The notes beneath the pieces are model-generated. The model saw nothing but the letters and a program-made list of their open reading frames with translations. It searched no databases and was not told the DNA's origin. DNA of 64,000 bases from Cryptomeria japonica. Its lineage: Eukaryota > Streptophyta > Pinopsida > Cupressales > Cupressaceae. Location: NCBI RefSeq assembly GCF_030272615.1, contig NC_081410.1:567565152-567629151 (forward strand). Reading direction: 5' to 3'. The position numbers were made by a program, and so were the translations under genes. Below, piece by piece: positions 1 through 11,600 of the stretch (positions within the stretch are counted from its first letter, which is position 1; each line of letters starts with the position of its first letter).

Positions 1-44
1 AGATTATCTGTTCAAACACTAGGGCATCTATTTTTCTGCACAAA

Positions 45-313
45 AGCACTATTTTGCACACAAAAGTGCTATCTCCTAACAATAGCGCCACTACCCTAAC
101 AAAAGCACTTAATAACCTCTGCAAAAGTGCTCAAACTACAACAACACTACATTAACTATTCAATAACGCTGCTTCACATCAAGAGTGCTCAATTAACTTG
201 TTAATAGCGCTCAAACAACTATCCAATAGCACCACTATTTTCAAAAGCGCTCAAACAACTGCACAATAGCACCATTACGGCACAAAAGCGCTAATTAATT
301 CGACAAAAATGTC
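45..313 (+). repeat. phased AGCGCT-like motif cluster (upstream copy)
   Basis: About fourteen AGCGCT-like hexamers (AGCGCT, AGCGCC, AGCACT, AGTGCT) start near 45, 65, 84, 104, 126, 143, 165, 184, 206, 228, 246, 268, 287 and 308. Spacing is 18-22 nt. The bases between motifs are A-rich and variable, so this is not a simple tandem repeat. Many variants differ from AGCGCT by C-to-T or G-to-A at its central CpG. Confidence 0.75.
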
Positions 314-744
314 AAAACACAATTTCAACACTATTGTCTCGACTCAACTTGGACCTAGCTAAAAATACATCAAAAATGCATAAAATGCAAAAACTCAAAT
401 TCACATACCACTGGTTCGTAGTCATCTGGCCGTTGGAATCATTGGACTCGCTCTAATTGATGCTCTGCTACGAGTACCGGCATCCTGACTGCTCCTTGCT
501 CTTCCAGAAAGTCACTATAAGAGCTATACTTTCACTATGGTTGCGAATGCAAATGAGTCTATTTTCACCCATTTCTCTCCATATAAACCCTTCGTTGTAC
601 CCCTAATTTTTTTTCGCTCACCGCTGTGGTCCTCGTGAACTTCCTGAGCCTCCCATTTCTCCATTTTATCTCTGATTTCTTCTATTTTTCACCAGCATTG
701 CTAAATTATTCTCTTCTATCACCTTGCCAATTTTCATTCTTTTT

Positions 745-788
745 CGAGAGATTGCCCGATTTTTCAAAAAAATTTGGCCCATCTCTCG
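745..788 (+). other. conserved hairpin upstream of the polypurine tract
   Basis: CGAGAGAT pairs with ATCTCTCG across a loop containing CCGA, T-rich and A-rich runs that can extend the stem. The same 44-nt structure is at 18231-18274 in element A and 34760-34803 in B. Confidence 0.6.
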
Positions 789-882
789 AAGGGGCATACC
801 ACCCATTAAATTAACATTTTATGAGGCATTTCTTCACACCTATTTTTTTTCTTTGAAACGACGCAATAAATCACACCATCTC

Positions 883-895
883 AAAGAGGGGCAAA
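883..895 (+). other. polypurine tract
   Basis: AAAGAGGGGCAAA directly abuts the TG of the LTR at 896. The same tract precedes the 3' LTRs at 18383 and 34912. It would prime plus-strand DNA synthesis. Confidence 0.8.
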
Positions 896-2308
896 TGTAT
901 TCACATAAATCTGTCCATTTTAATTAAATGAATATTTGTTATTTATTTGATTAAAAATCCACTAGCCATCAGTTAATTAAATTAATATTTAATTAATTCA
1001 TCTTCAAGCATTCCCCTATTAATTAAATAAATTATTCAATTTATTTTAATTAATTCATTCAACCAAATTCACAAATCAATTAAATGAATAAATCATATTT
1101 ATTTCATTTAATCCTTTTTTCCTCTTTTAAATAAATTAAATAAAATATTTATTTAAATCATTTATCCCCCCACTTGCATTTTCCTACAAATTGAAATAAA
1201 TGAATTTTATTTTAATTAAAATCTTATTTTCCCTCACCCACCAAATCCACTTGCACTCCTAAGCCCCCTTCTAGATCCTTCTAAACCCTTCCTAATTAGC
1301 CTAATCCATCCCCTAATTATTGTCACATTCTTAAGCAACTCGGAGTCACTTCTCAAAGACTTCAAAGTCTTTGAAAAATATTTAATGCTTTGTGTGTTCA
1401 ACAATCTAACCTCTAAAGTCTTCCAAAACCACTAATGGCTCTTACATGACCATTAATGGCTCTTACATAACCATTTATGGTTAATTCAACTTGCACTCAT
1501 GTGTCTCCTCAAGCATTTATTGCTTTGACCATGGTTATCCCTTTTGTCTTTGCACAAGAGTTTATCCATTCGATAAAAGATTTATTCTTTGAATAAAGAA
1601 TTTATTCACTCAACCCAACCTTGACCTTAACTCCCAAGTTAACTCTCAAGTCATGTCAAGCATTTAATGCTTATTCCCTCTCCTCTCAACCTATCTCACA
1701 TTGACACTTGTCATCCTGGAATTGGGTTGAAAGCCTTCACATGGATTGAATATCATTCAATCTTGACCCTTGTTGAGATTACTCAATCTCAACCATCCAT
1801 TGCTCCATTTTTCCTATAAATAGAGCCCATTCCTTCATAATCAAGATCCTGAAAACTTGTATGCATCTAAGTTATAGATAATTTTAGAGAGCATTTAGCA
1901 TAAATCACTAATATCTTGTTATTTTGGCCTAAAATAAATCATTTTAGCATCATAGCATCCAATATTAGCTTTTATTCACATTTGCATAGCATTTTAGAGT
2001 AAAACATTTCAATTTTGAACCTCCATAAACATCTCCAGTGCAAAAAGCTACTGAGAGCTACACTAGTTTGAAACTTGGGGAGGAGAGGAACAAAGGAGAA
2101 GGAGCTAAGAGCATGTTAGGAGGCATTTGAAGATGTCTCATTATATTTACTTTCCTAGTTAAATATTTTTTTCATATTTTTGGTGTCTCTTTTGATATGC
2201 CTGCTTAGATTAGTTTTTGGTTGATTAACATTAACAGTTTCTTGGTTTTTTGTGTGTTATTCCACCAAAGGTTCTAGTTTAATCTTTCCCCCATTTCGCA
2301 GTGCATCA
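896..2308 (+). repeat. LTR of array B, left/shared copy (1413 bp)
   Basis: Starts TG after a polypurine tract and ends CA just before a tRNA-Trp-type primer site. It matches 34912-36301 with several small indels (1413 against 1390 bp). U3 is rich in AT palindromes of the form ATTTAAATAAAT...ATTTATTTAAAT. A TATAAATA box lies at 1815-1822. Internal-type sequence lies on both sides, so the LTR is shared between two internal regions. Confidence 0.88.
1815..1822 (+). promoter_or_regulatory. LTR TATA box
   Basis: TATAAATA followed by GAGCCCATTCC, in the same place as TATAAATA at 5553, 19857, 35831 and 57656 in related LTRs. Transcription would begin roughly 30 nt downstream. Confidence 0.6.
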
Positions 2309-2403
2309 TTTGGTGAACCCTACGTGAATCCAAACACCCAAATTTTTATTTTTTTTTAAACTAACTTGTTTGAATGTTTAGCTTGACACACAGGTCGCAC
2401 TCT

Positions 2404-2620
2404 AACGCTTTTGATTGCGGTTTAGCGCTATTGCAATTTGATATTCTAGTCAAATTTAGCGCCATCTTCCATCTTTTAGTTCTTTTGAGGCTTAAGTAGA
2501 GCATTTGAACATGTTTTAGCGCCTTTTTTTTTGCTATTAAAATTTTGCTTTTAGCGCTTTTGTCTTCTTTTTGGTGTGTTTGTATTAAATAGCACTTCTT
2601 TTTGCACACAAAGTAGCGCT
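2404..2620 (+). repeat. AGCGCT-like motif cluster in B leader
   Basis: AGCGCT/AGCGCC/AGCACT-like sites near 2404, 2424, 2458, 2478, 2498, 2518, 2553, 2591 and 2615. Several intervals are exactly 20 nt; others are 24-38 nt. Weaker than the 3' clusters. Confidence 0.5.
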
Positions 2621-4073
2621 ATTTTAACAGAACGTTGTTAAAAAAAGCCACGTAACCAAAAAAGTGAATTTTCTTAGGCTTGTAGAATCTCACCATAGGT
2701 TCGGATTTTCCTAACTATTCGTTTCTTATGCAGGTTTAAACTAACTCCTTTTTGTTGTTTAAAAGTTAAAATTTCTCATTTGGTGCTTTAAAATTGAACA
2801 ACACAAAATTTTCATTTCTTGCAAGTTAGGATGAATTTTGTTTTGGTGCTCTAAAAATTGAACAACACAAATTTCATTTCATTGCAAGTTAGGATACACT
2901 CTTTTTTTTTGGTACTTAAAACAAGACAAGACAAATTTCATTTTATTGCATCAAACTTAAGAAAAACTCACAATCAACACTTCAAAATTTTGGTGCAAGT
3001 AAAAAGAACAATCAACTTGTCTTATTTTGCAAAATGATTTACTTCATGCATACGTGTTTTAATTTCAGTTGACCAGGATTTCAAATTCTAGTTTACTCAA
3101 ACACATTGATTTTGAAGTTAAAAAGAACATAATGGTTGTTGGAGCAACATCTCCAAATGGTTAGATCACATTGCAATAAAAATCAGTTAAAAAGAACAAG
3201 TCTTTTTCGTGATTGGCACACTTATGCAAAGTTTGTCGAGTGGTCCTACTTCTAACACACACTATCCTCTGCCTTGGCTTTTGTGGTCCTAGGTGCAAGA
3301 GAAAAGTGTTAGTGACACTCATATTTTATATTTATAAGAGAGGCCTGCCAAAAGACACACCACTCTTGGGAACGACCTCGCACGGTAAATCCTTCGAGCC
3401 ACTATAGAAATCAAGTGTGAGCTAAAGCTGCAGCCTTGGGTATAGTTGTTCCTACAATGTAACTTGCCAAAAGGACAAATGGGCCCCACCACAAGTTACA
3501 AGGCTCTTAAGTGAGTCACTGCAAAATGAACTTATGTCCAAAAACATCGAACATTACTAAACACCTTTAAGTAGTAGCCCACCCATTCTATTGATTGAGG
3601 ATATTTGTGATACAATTCAGTGCAAGAGCATAGATGGTTTTGCTCCCAAGATACTCACCATACATATTTCCTTGAGTAGAAACATAGCTTTTTGAAAAGT
3701 TACTTGTGGCTTAATGAAAGTGATGATTCCCCCATCATAGGGATCATCTATTTGTTATGCTCGTGCAAGACTTAGTATATCACATCCTTACCTCCCATAG
3801 CGGGATTCATAACGTATGTAGTACCAAAGTAGAAGAAATATCAAGATGTGGACAGAATTTATCGCAACTGGCCATTTGACCTTAGGGATAAAGAGTGTTT
3901 GAAGTGTTTTTCTTTGTGATTCAAGACCAATGCAAATTGAGCCAACTTTAGGCTTTGGAAACACCTAAAATACATTTGAAGGAAAGGGTCATAAAAATTT
4001 CAAAATATTGGGTTGATCTAGACCCATACTTACTTGTGCCTTTTGAGGCAACATTCTTGTGTTTGTGTGCTTG

Positions 4074-4078
4074 CTTTG
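4074..4078. repeat. target-site duplication of element A (left)
   Basis: CTTTG, repeated at 20264-20268 directly after the 3' LTR. Confidence 0.92.
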
Positions 4079-4380
4079 TGTAGTCACATAAATCTGTCCA
4101 CTTAATTAAATGAATACTTAGTATTTATTTGATTATTTAACCATCAATTAATAATTAATTAAATTAATATTTAATTAATTCATCTTAACCCTATTCTCCT
4201 ATTAATTAAATAAATTATTCAATTTATTTGATTTAATTCACTTAACCAAATTCAGACCATTAATTAAATAAATAAATCATATTTGTTTAATTAAATCTTC
4301 TCTCACATTTAAATAAATTAATATTTATTTAAATCCCCCAAAATCCCACCTCTCACATTTAAATAAATTAACATTTATTT

Positions 4381-4617
4381 AAATCACCTTTATCCTCCAC
4401 CCACTTGCATTTTCCTACAAATGCAAGTTGCACAATTATTTTAAATAAATAATTTATTTAAATCACCTTTATCCTCCACCCACTTGCATTTTCCTACAAA
4501 TACAAGTTGCACAATTATTTTAAATAAATAATTTATTTAAATCACCTTTATCCTCCACCCACTTGTATTTTCCTACAAAAGCAAGTTGCACAACTATTTT
4601 AAATAAATTATTTATTT
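4381..4617 (+). repeat. three 79-bp tandem repeats in LTR A
   Basis: Units begin AAATCACC at 4381, 4460 and 4539. Each contains CCTTTATCCTCCACCCACTTG and an AT-rich palindrome. The third unit is slightly diverged. The block recurs at 18685-18921 in the 3' LTR. The related E LTR has one such unit, which accounts for most of its 200-bp shorter length. Confidence 0.85.
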
Positions 4618-5552
4618 AAAATCCTATTTATCCTCACCCACTTGAAACCTTTAATGGTTTCCCTTAAAGTAGTCAAACTTGATGGCTTTAAAGTCTTCAA
4701 ACTTGATGGCTTCCTTCTATAGTCTTCTTAAAGACTTTAATGGTTTTCCTTAAAGTCTTCAAGCCTTTAATGGTTTCCCTCAAAGTCTTCAAGCATTTTA
4801 AATGCTTTATCTTCTTTTTCTCATTTAAATAAATTAATATTTATTTAAATATTTATCCAAATTCAACTTACACCATTTAATTGAAATAAATGATTTTATT
4901 TTAATTGAAAATACCAAAATTTCTCCCACTTGCATTTTCCTACAAAATCCACTTGTATGCCTAAACCCCTTCTAGATTCTTCTAAACCCTTCCTAATTAG
5001 CCTAATCCATCCCCTAAATATTGTCACATTCCTAAGCAAATTGGAGTCACTTCTCAAAGACTCCAAAGTCTTTGAAAAGCAATTAATGCTTTGTGTGTTC
5101 AACAAATTAACCCTCAAAGTCTTGGATAACCTTTGAAAGCTTCCAACCTTCAACCACTTAATCCCCAAAGTCTCCAATAACCATTAATGGTTAATTCAAC
5201 CCTCCCACATGGTTAAAACATTTGTTTTGACTCAACCTCTACCCAACCCAAAGGTCTCATCAGGCCATTAATGCTTTGACCATGATTATCTCTTAAACAT
5301 TTGCACAAAGGTTTATCCTTGGATTAACTCTTAATCCAATGGGTAATCTTAATTTAGACTTGACCCTTACCTTCTAGATAACCATGAGGTCTTCTCAGGC
5401 CTTTAATGCCTCCAACCTCTTCTCTCAACCCAATCCTATGTTGACACTTGTCACCATTTTATTGGTGCCAATTGTGCACATGGATCCCCAACTTTCAAAC
5501 TTGGCCCTTGATTAAACCATTCAATCTTAACCCTTCATTTCCCTATTTCTTC

Positions 5553-5560
5553 TATAAATA
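5553..5560 (+). promoter_or_regulatory. TATA box of element A 5' LTR
   Basis: TATAAATA, followed by GAACCC. About 400 bp of R/U5 would follow before the LTR end at 5959. Confidence 0.65.
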
Positions 5561-5961
5561 GAACCCTTCTCCTCAAGCAAAAAAGAAGCATTTTAGAGTA
5601 TTGTTGTTATACTGGCATTAGCATAGAGCTTTTTCATAGCATCACTATCTACTCTTGCATAGTATTTGCTTATCATATTCAACCATCTTGAATCTCCATA
5701 TGGCATCCATGGCTAGTGCTAAAAGCTGAGAGCTACACTCATTTGGGACTTGGAGAGGAGAGGAACAAGGGAGGAGCAACTATGAGCATCTTGATTAGCT
5801 ATTTCATTCTATGTTTATATGCTTTCTATTTCATGCTTAATATCTCTCTTGATATGCCTGTTTAGGATAATCTTTTGTTGCTAACACTAACGTTTGTTTC
5901 TTGTGCTCTTGTGTGTGTTGCCATCAAACAGATTTTCTAATCCTTTTTGCAGAGCATCATT

Positions 5962-5981
5962 TGGTGAACCCGACGTGAATC
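5962..5981 (+). other. primer-binding site, tRNA-Trp
   Basis: TGGTGAACCCGACGTGAATC, two bases after the LTR end. From memory of plant nuclear tRNA-Trp(CCA), whose 3' end reads GATTCACGTCGGGTTCACCA, this is a complete 20-nt complement. The same site occurs in E (58081-58100) and, with one mismatch, in B (2311-2330). Confidence 0.8.
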
Positions 5982-7844
5982 CAAACACCAAAAAGATCAT
6001 TTTTTTTTTTAACCAATAACATGTTTGAATGTTGAAAATGTCACACAGGTTGCGATTTTGACACTGTTTTGGTGCGTTTGGCATTATTTTGGCGCTATTC
6101 CCCCTGTTTCAGTGCTTTTCCCTTCTCTGTCTTTCCCTTTCTTTTAATACGTTTGTGTTAAATAGTGCATCTGTTCAAACGCAGACTAGCGCTATTATAA
6201 CAAAACGTTGTACAAATCACCTTGTAACCAACAAAAAAAAAAAAAAAAAATTAGGCTTGTAGAAGCCCACCAAATAGGCGGATTTTACTAACTATTTTTC
6301 TCTTTTGTGCAGATTTAAATTAGATTAAAAAGTATATTTATATTTTTTTACTAACTTGTTTTTTGAAGTTGGTTTTAAAAATGAATTCACTTTTTATTTT
6401 GGTTTAAAATTAACTTCACATTTCAACTTTGGGCTTTTAAAAAAAAGAATCACCTATTTGTTTGGGGCTCTTAAAAAGAATTTCATTGTTCCAAGGTAAA
6501 AAGAACCACAAACTTATACAAAAACAACTTTATTTTTTTTGCAAGTTAGGAAACAAACTTCGTTTTGGTGCTTAAAATAAACAAGGCAAAATTTATTTCT
6601 TGCATCAAGATAAAACTCACAATCCACACTTCCATTTTTGGTGCAAATAAAATTCACAATCAACTTGTCTCATTTTCAAAGCAATTTTACTTCATGCAAA
6701 CGTGTTTTTCATTAAGTTGACCAGGATTTTCAAATTCTAGTTTACTCAAACAATTGCCTTTGAAAATTAAAAAGAACACCATGATTGTTGGAGCAACATC
6801 TCCAAATAGTTAGATCACATTGCAATGATAGATTAAAAAGAACAAGTGTTTTTCGTACTTGGCACACTTGTGCAAAGAGTTGGTCGAGTGGTCCTACTTC
6901 TAACACACACTATCCTCTCCCTTGGCTTTCGTGGTCCTAGGTGCAAGAGAAAAGTGTTAGTAACACTCAAAATTTTATCTTTTTAAGAGAGGCCTGCCAA
7001 GAGACACATCACTCTTGGGAACGACCTTGAGCGGTAAATCCTTCGAGCCGCTATAGAAATCAGGTGTGAGCGAAAGCTGTAGCCTTGGGTATAGCTGTTC
7101 CTACAGTGTAACTGGCCGAAAGGACAAATGGGCCCCACCACCAGTTACAAGGCTCTTAAGTGAGTCACTGCAGAATGAACTTATGTCCAAAGCCATCGAA
7201 CATGACTAAACACCTTTAAGTAGTAGCCCACCTGTTCTATTGATTGAGGATATTTGAGGTATAATTTAGTGCAAGAGCATAGATGGTTTTGCTCCCAAGA
7301 TACTCACCATACATATTTCCTTGAGTAGAAACATAGCTTTTTGAAAAGTCACTTGTGGCTTGATAAAAGTGGTGACTCCCCCATCATAGGGATCATCTAT
7401 TTGTTATGCTCGTGCAAGACTTAGTATATCACATCCTTACCTGCCACGGCGGGATTCATAAGGTATGTAGTACCAAAGTCGAAGAAATATCAAGATGTGG
7501 GCTAAATTTATCACAACTGGCCATTTGACCTTAGGGATAAAAAGTGTTTGAAGTGTGTTCGTTTTACAGACCTAGTGCAAATTGAGCCGACTTCAGGCTT
7601 TGGAATTACACCTTAAAATAAATCTAAAGGAAGGGTCAAAAACAAGTCCAAGGATTGGGTTGATCTAGACCCATACTCATTTGTGCCTTTTGAGGCAACA
7701 TTCTTGTGTTTGTGTGCTTGCTTTGTTTTCTTGTCAAAGAAAAATCAGAAAATCAATCCCAAAAACAAAGTATTCATCCAACATCTGTCAACACAACCAA
7801 AAACATAAAAAACAAGGTACAAAAAAACAAAGAATCAAAAATTT
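5982..7844 (+). other. element A untranslated leader
   Basis: No convincing ORF. AGCGCT-like motifs start near 6051, 6073, 6092, 6112, 6164 and 6188. A core near 6830-7180 is conserved in B (3170-3520) and E (58930-59276). It contains the palindrome AGTGTTAGTAACACT near 6954 and the block GAGAGGCCTGCCA. Such leaders usually hold dimerisation and packaging signals; that role is inferred here. Confidence 0.65.
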
Positions 7845-8228
7845 ATGACCATTCTTCACATCTTGCGAAAGAAGAAGTGTCATCAGAATATCATCTTGAA
7901 AAGGAGACCACTAAGCTCAAAGGCTTTAATCAAAAGGAGGAAATTCTTCTATATCAATCGACAAATCTTTGTCTCCCATAGAGTCTTTCTACATCGCATG
8001 CGTCTATACCTTCAAGGTAAAACAAACGAGTTTGATTCAGAATCATTGAACCGCAGAGCTTTTATGCAATATAGAGCTCTGAGTTATCACAAAAATCAAG
8101 GAGGAAAGATTAATCCCAATTTCTTCCCAAACATCTGTATCACCTACAACACAGCTCGAGAAATGCCACCAACGCCTGAAAGGGAAGAAGTAGAGTTTGT
8201 TCCATTTGTAACACAAAGTTTTTATTAA
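7845..8228 (+). CDS. small leader ORF upstream of gag (ORF1, 127 aa)
   Basis: Encodes a basic 127-residue protein. The N-terminal half is rich in Lys, Arg and Leu (LRKKK, KRRPLSSK, IKRRKFF). The C-terminal half ends in an acidic Pro/Glu stretch (PPTPEREEVEF). No family is recognised. The case for coding is comparative: B's counterpart at 20385-20768 is also exactly 384 nt, with no indel, and keeps most residues, including SLNRRAF, QYRALSYHKN and GGKINP. Its two in-frame stops are base changes. Tat relatives such as Ogre are known to carry an extra ORF before gag, which fits this position. The gap to gag is 449 nt, so gag would need splicing, reinitiation or internal entry. Not homologous by eye to Ogre ORF1, which is much longer. 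Confidence 0.6.
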   Translation: MTILHILRKKKCHQNIILKRRPLSSKALIKRRKFFYINRQIFVSHRVFLHRMRLYLQGKTNEFDSESLNRRAFMQYRALSYHKNQGGKINPNFFPNICITYNTAREMPPTPEREEVEFVPFVTQSFY

Positions 8229-8677
8229 AGTTGAAAACAAAACATCCATCATCTCATTCATACATCATTTTTCCATCATCAATTCATCCCAAAACTCTCA
8301 AAACATTAAGAGGTTCTTGTCCCAAGATTCTTTTTTTAGATATTGCTTGAAATCAAACACATCACATCACTTTTAGATTGTTTCTACATCTAGGATAAGC
8401 TCATCCTAAGAGACACATCTACGCAGGTTAAAACTAGTTCATGAGTGAATCCTCTCATTGCTAGGTAGTCAAAATCTGTAACACATCTCAGATTTCTCTA
8501 CACCTTATCACATCCAAACTCATCAAAACAAACAAGCAATTCAAAGAAAGAATTCTGGTTACATTTACCTTTAGAGTGCTAGAGATCCCCATACAATACA
8601 AATCCACTAATCATCCATCTTTCATTGAACAACTCATCATCATCTTCAATCAACTTCAACACAAACTTGCAAACAAA
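8229..8677 (+). other. ORF1-gag spacer of element A
   Basis: Untranslated A/C-rich stretch of 449 nt. Its TCTAGGATAAGCTCATCCTAAGAGACA and TAGTCAAAATCTG blocks are kept in B (20900-21010). The gag-pol frame is open from 8576, but the ATG at 8678 (AAAATGG context) is the one kept in B. Confidence 0.5.
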
Positions 8678-11600
8678 ATGGCTCAAACCCGATCGCGATC
8701 AAGGCAACGAGAAATAGAAATTGAGGAAGAAGAGGACAACCTCAATGAATTTCAAGAAGCACTTGGAGGAAATGTAAATGATGAAAACCCAAGTAGTCCC
8801 ACTCCTTCAACAATCGAAAGGGTTCAGCATAACCCTCACTTTAACAGATTATTTGATGAAATTCTCAGGAGCAATGCGGATGCTCACTTCTTAAGACTTG
8901 CTCAAGAAGGAGCCAAACTCCCCTCAGACTTTGATCTTGCCCAATTAAGACAAGCATCAGAAAGACAAAGTCGCCATGAGGAGGAAAGGCGTAGAGATCC
9001 CATCAGATATAACATCCCTCGAGGTAACCCACCACCTCCTCCTCCAAATGAAATGGAGATGTTGCGGCAACAAGTTGAGAATCTCGCCCAACAACTTCAT
9101 AGTGGTGTTAAAACCAATCAATTTTCACTTAACGACATCTGTCCCTATCCGTTTGATAGGAATCTTTATATGCCACCCTTTCCACGCGGGTTTGAAACAC
9201 CAAAATTCGAAAAATATAGAGGAAAGGGAGATCCCCGTGATCATGTCCGAGAATTTCATTCCGCTTGTCTCGAAGTCGCTTATGAGGACACATACCTAAT
9301 GCGCCTTTTTCCCCAAAGCTTGGGAGGAACAACCACATCATGGTTTTCCCGACTACCCGGTGGCATTAGAACATTTGAGGAACTCATCCAGAAGTTCCTA
9401 TCTCATTACTCTTATAACATTGAACGCGACATCACCATGGCTGATCTGTGCAATACCAAACAAAAACCAGGTGAACTATTCTCAGTATTCCTGCAACGAT
9501 GGCGCCAAATGTCTAGCAGACGTTCTCTTCAGTTACCTGAACGAGAACTAGTGGAAATTTTCATTTCCAACTTAAACGAAGAAATGGAATTTCACCTAGA
9601 TGTCAAAGACACAGACTCTTTTAACGATATGATCACCAAGGGTATAAAATGTGAAAGGGCACTCATCAAAAAAGGACTCATCAAAATCTTTAATGAACCC
9701 AAAGATGGTCCTCGCCCGCGCTTCAATAGTGATAAACCGAACTTCTGGAACAAGAATAAGAATATCGTCAACGATGGAGTTGTGGATGCTCGAACTATCC
9801 AAAATGCACAACCTGTGGTTCGATTTGCAGGACAAAATCCTCCACCTCAAAATAACACAAATGTTCTTCCCAATCAAGGTCGCATCACATCTCATGATGA
9901 ACCAAGACCTCATCCACAAAAACAAAAACGCACATACACTCCCTTAGGGGAACCCATTGAAACAGTGTTGCGACAACTCATTTCTCAGAATTTGATCACT
10001 TTACCTAAGTTATCAAATTATGAGCCTCAAGTCAAACCAGCATGGTGGAGAGATACTGAACATTGTGAGTTCCATCAAGGAAGAGGACATAAGACAAGTA
10101 ATTGTCACCGATTGAAAGATCTTATTCAAGATCTTATTGATCGAGGAGAAATTGAGATTGAAGGACATGATCCAAAAATGACAAATAATGATCATCAGAT
10201 GTTCAAGAATCCACTTCCATCACAAGATCAAAGGGGTCCTTCCACTTCCCGGCGAGGCACTGATACCACTGACTATACGCAGGCTGCATATAACTACACT
10301 GTAAATCACCTGTATGATGCCAGTGAACAAATTGCAACTATAACCTTCAAAAATCCCACCTCAAATTGCAATGTTGTTACACGTCGTGGCAAGGTCACCA
10401 TCAAGGCAGCTCCACAAGGCACCACCTCTGTCCCGAAGCAATACAATCTTGTGGAACAATTAGACAAAACCCCTGCACTTATATCCATTTTGGAGCTTTT
10501 GCGTCTGTCACCCTCTCATAAAACAATCTTGGATCACGCACTCCAAGAGGCGTCAGTCCCTGCAAACCTAAACACGGACCAATTTCAAGCCATGGTTGGA
10601 ACTCTAAAGTCATCACCTTGTCTCACTTTTTCCGAAAGTGACAACTCTTCCTTCCAACAACCTCATAACGCTTCGCTACACATTGAAGGATTTGTCAACC
10701 AACACAGGATCAAGCGAGTCTTGATAGATAATGGAGCAGGCCTAAACATTTGTACACTACAGTTGGTCACAGCATTGGGATATGCACTAGAATCAGTGGA
10801 TCCTCGCAAGAAGATCACCATCAAGGCCTATGATGATGCAGAGCGTTCATCCAAAGGAGCTGTGGTACTACCCATCCGAGTGGGCCCTGTGGTAAAGCAT
10901 ATCATTTGTCAGGTTCTGGACCTTCCTCTGCCATATAATCTATTATTAGGGAGACCTTGGATACATGCCATGCAAGCTGTTCCATCTACCTACCATCAAT
11001 GTATCAAGTTCCCACATAATGGTGCAGAGATCACAATCCTGGGCGATGCAAATCCCTTTGCATTTTGCCATAATATCAGCCATCAACCAGAAATTACTGT
11101 TCCTAATAATAGGGAAGCCATTTCCTCCACATCATATGTAAATCCCGCCTCTCTTGCCAGTTCAAACACTCCTATACCCAAGCAAGAAAAGCTTAAGATG
11201 AAAGTCGCAGAGGAAGGTCCTGGAGAATACAACTTGAGTCAGCTCTTTTGTGTGGGACAAATGCCCACTTCTCCTAGAACACATGGTAAACCACAGCAGT
11301 TACTCCAGCAACCATTAATCACGCCTGCATGTGCCTTGACACCTTTCATCCTTGGAAAGAGTCAAGAGGAAGAGACACAAGATGAGGACCTAGCGGAATG
11401 GATCTATAAAGATCCCATCACCACTGATAAACCGCAAGTTACACTTCCTACGGAACAATATGGTAAAGGCCTCCTCATTATGCAAAGAATGGGATATGAT
11501 GGTCAGAGTGCTTTGGGATACTGCAAACAAGGACGACACGAACCTCTGCTACCAGAATTCAAGCCCAAAGGTAATACAGGCCTTGGCTTTGAAAAAGAGA

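Larger units (their letters stand above)
1..895 (+). mobile_element. 3' internal end of an upstream Tat-lineage copy (array member B')
   Basis: Non-coding 3' part of a Tat-type Ty3/gypsy element whose rest lies left of the window. It aligns by eye, nearly base for base, with 34001-34911, the segment just before the last LTR of array B. It holds a phased AGCGCT-like motif cluster, a 44-nt hairpin and a polypurine tract, and runs straight into the LTR at 896. There is no target-site break between this segment and that LTR, so the LTR closes this copy and also opens the next internal region. Confidence 0.8.
2309..4078 (+). mobile_element. array B 5' leader, first part (split by element A)
   Basis: Untranslated leader of B. 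The primer site at 2311-2330 differs from the tRNA-Trp match by one base (CCCTACG for CCCGACG). AGCGCT-like motifs follow at 2404-2620, then a structured core near 3200-3470 that is also found in A and E. The segment stops at the CTTTG target site at 4074-4078 and resumes at 20269. I see no convincing ORF here. Confidence 0.85.
4079..5959 (+). repeat. 5' LTR of element A (1881 bp)
   Basis: TGTAGTCACATAAATC... to ...GCAGAGCATCA. Contains AT palindromes in U3, three 79-bp tandem units at 4381-4617, many short AAAGTCTTCAA-like repeats, and a TATAAATA box at 5553-5560. Same length as the 3' LTR; no mismatch seen. Confidence 0.95.

Noticed and set aside
4896-5177. 93-codon minus and 68-codon plus ORFs repeated in both A LTRs
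   Set aside because: Identical at 19200-19481 only because the LTRs are identical; both strands open by composition, no domain.
7706-7981. 91-codon ORF overlapping ORF1 of A
   Set aside because: Different frame from ORF1, Lys/Ser/Asn-rich, and the corresponding frame in B is interrupted; ORF1 is the conserved one.
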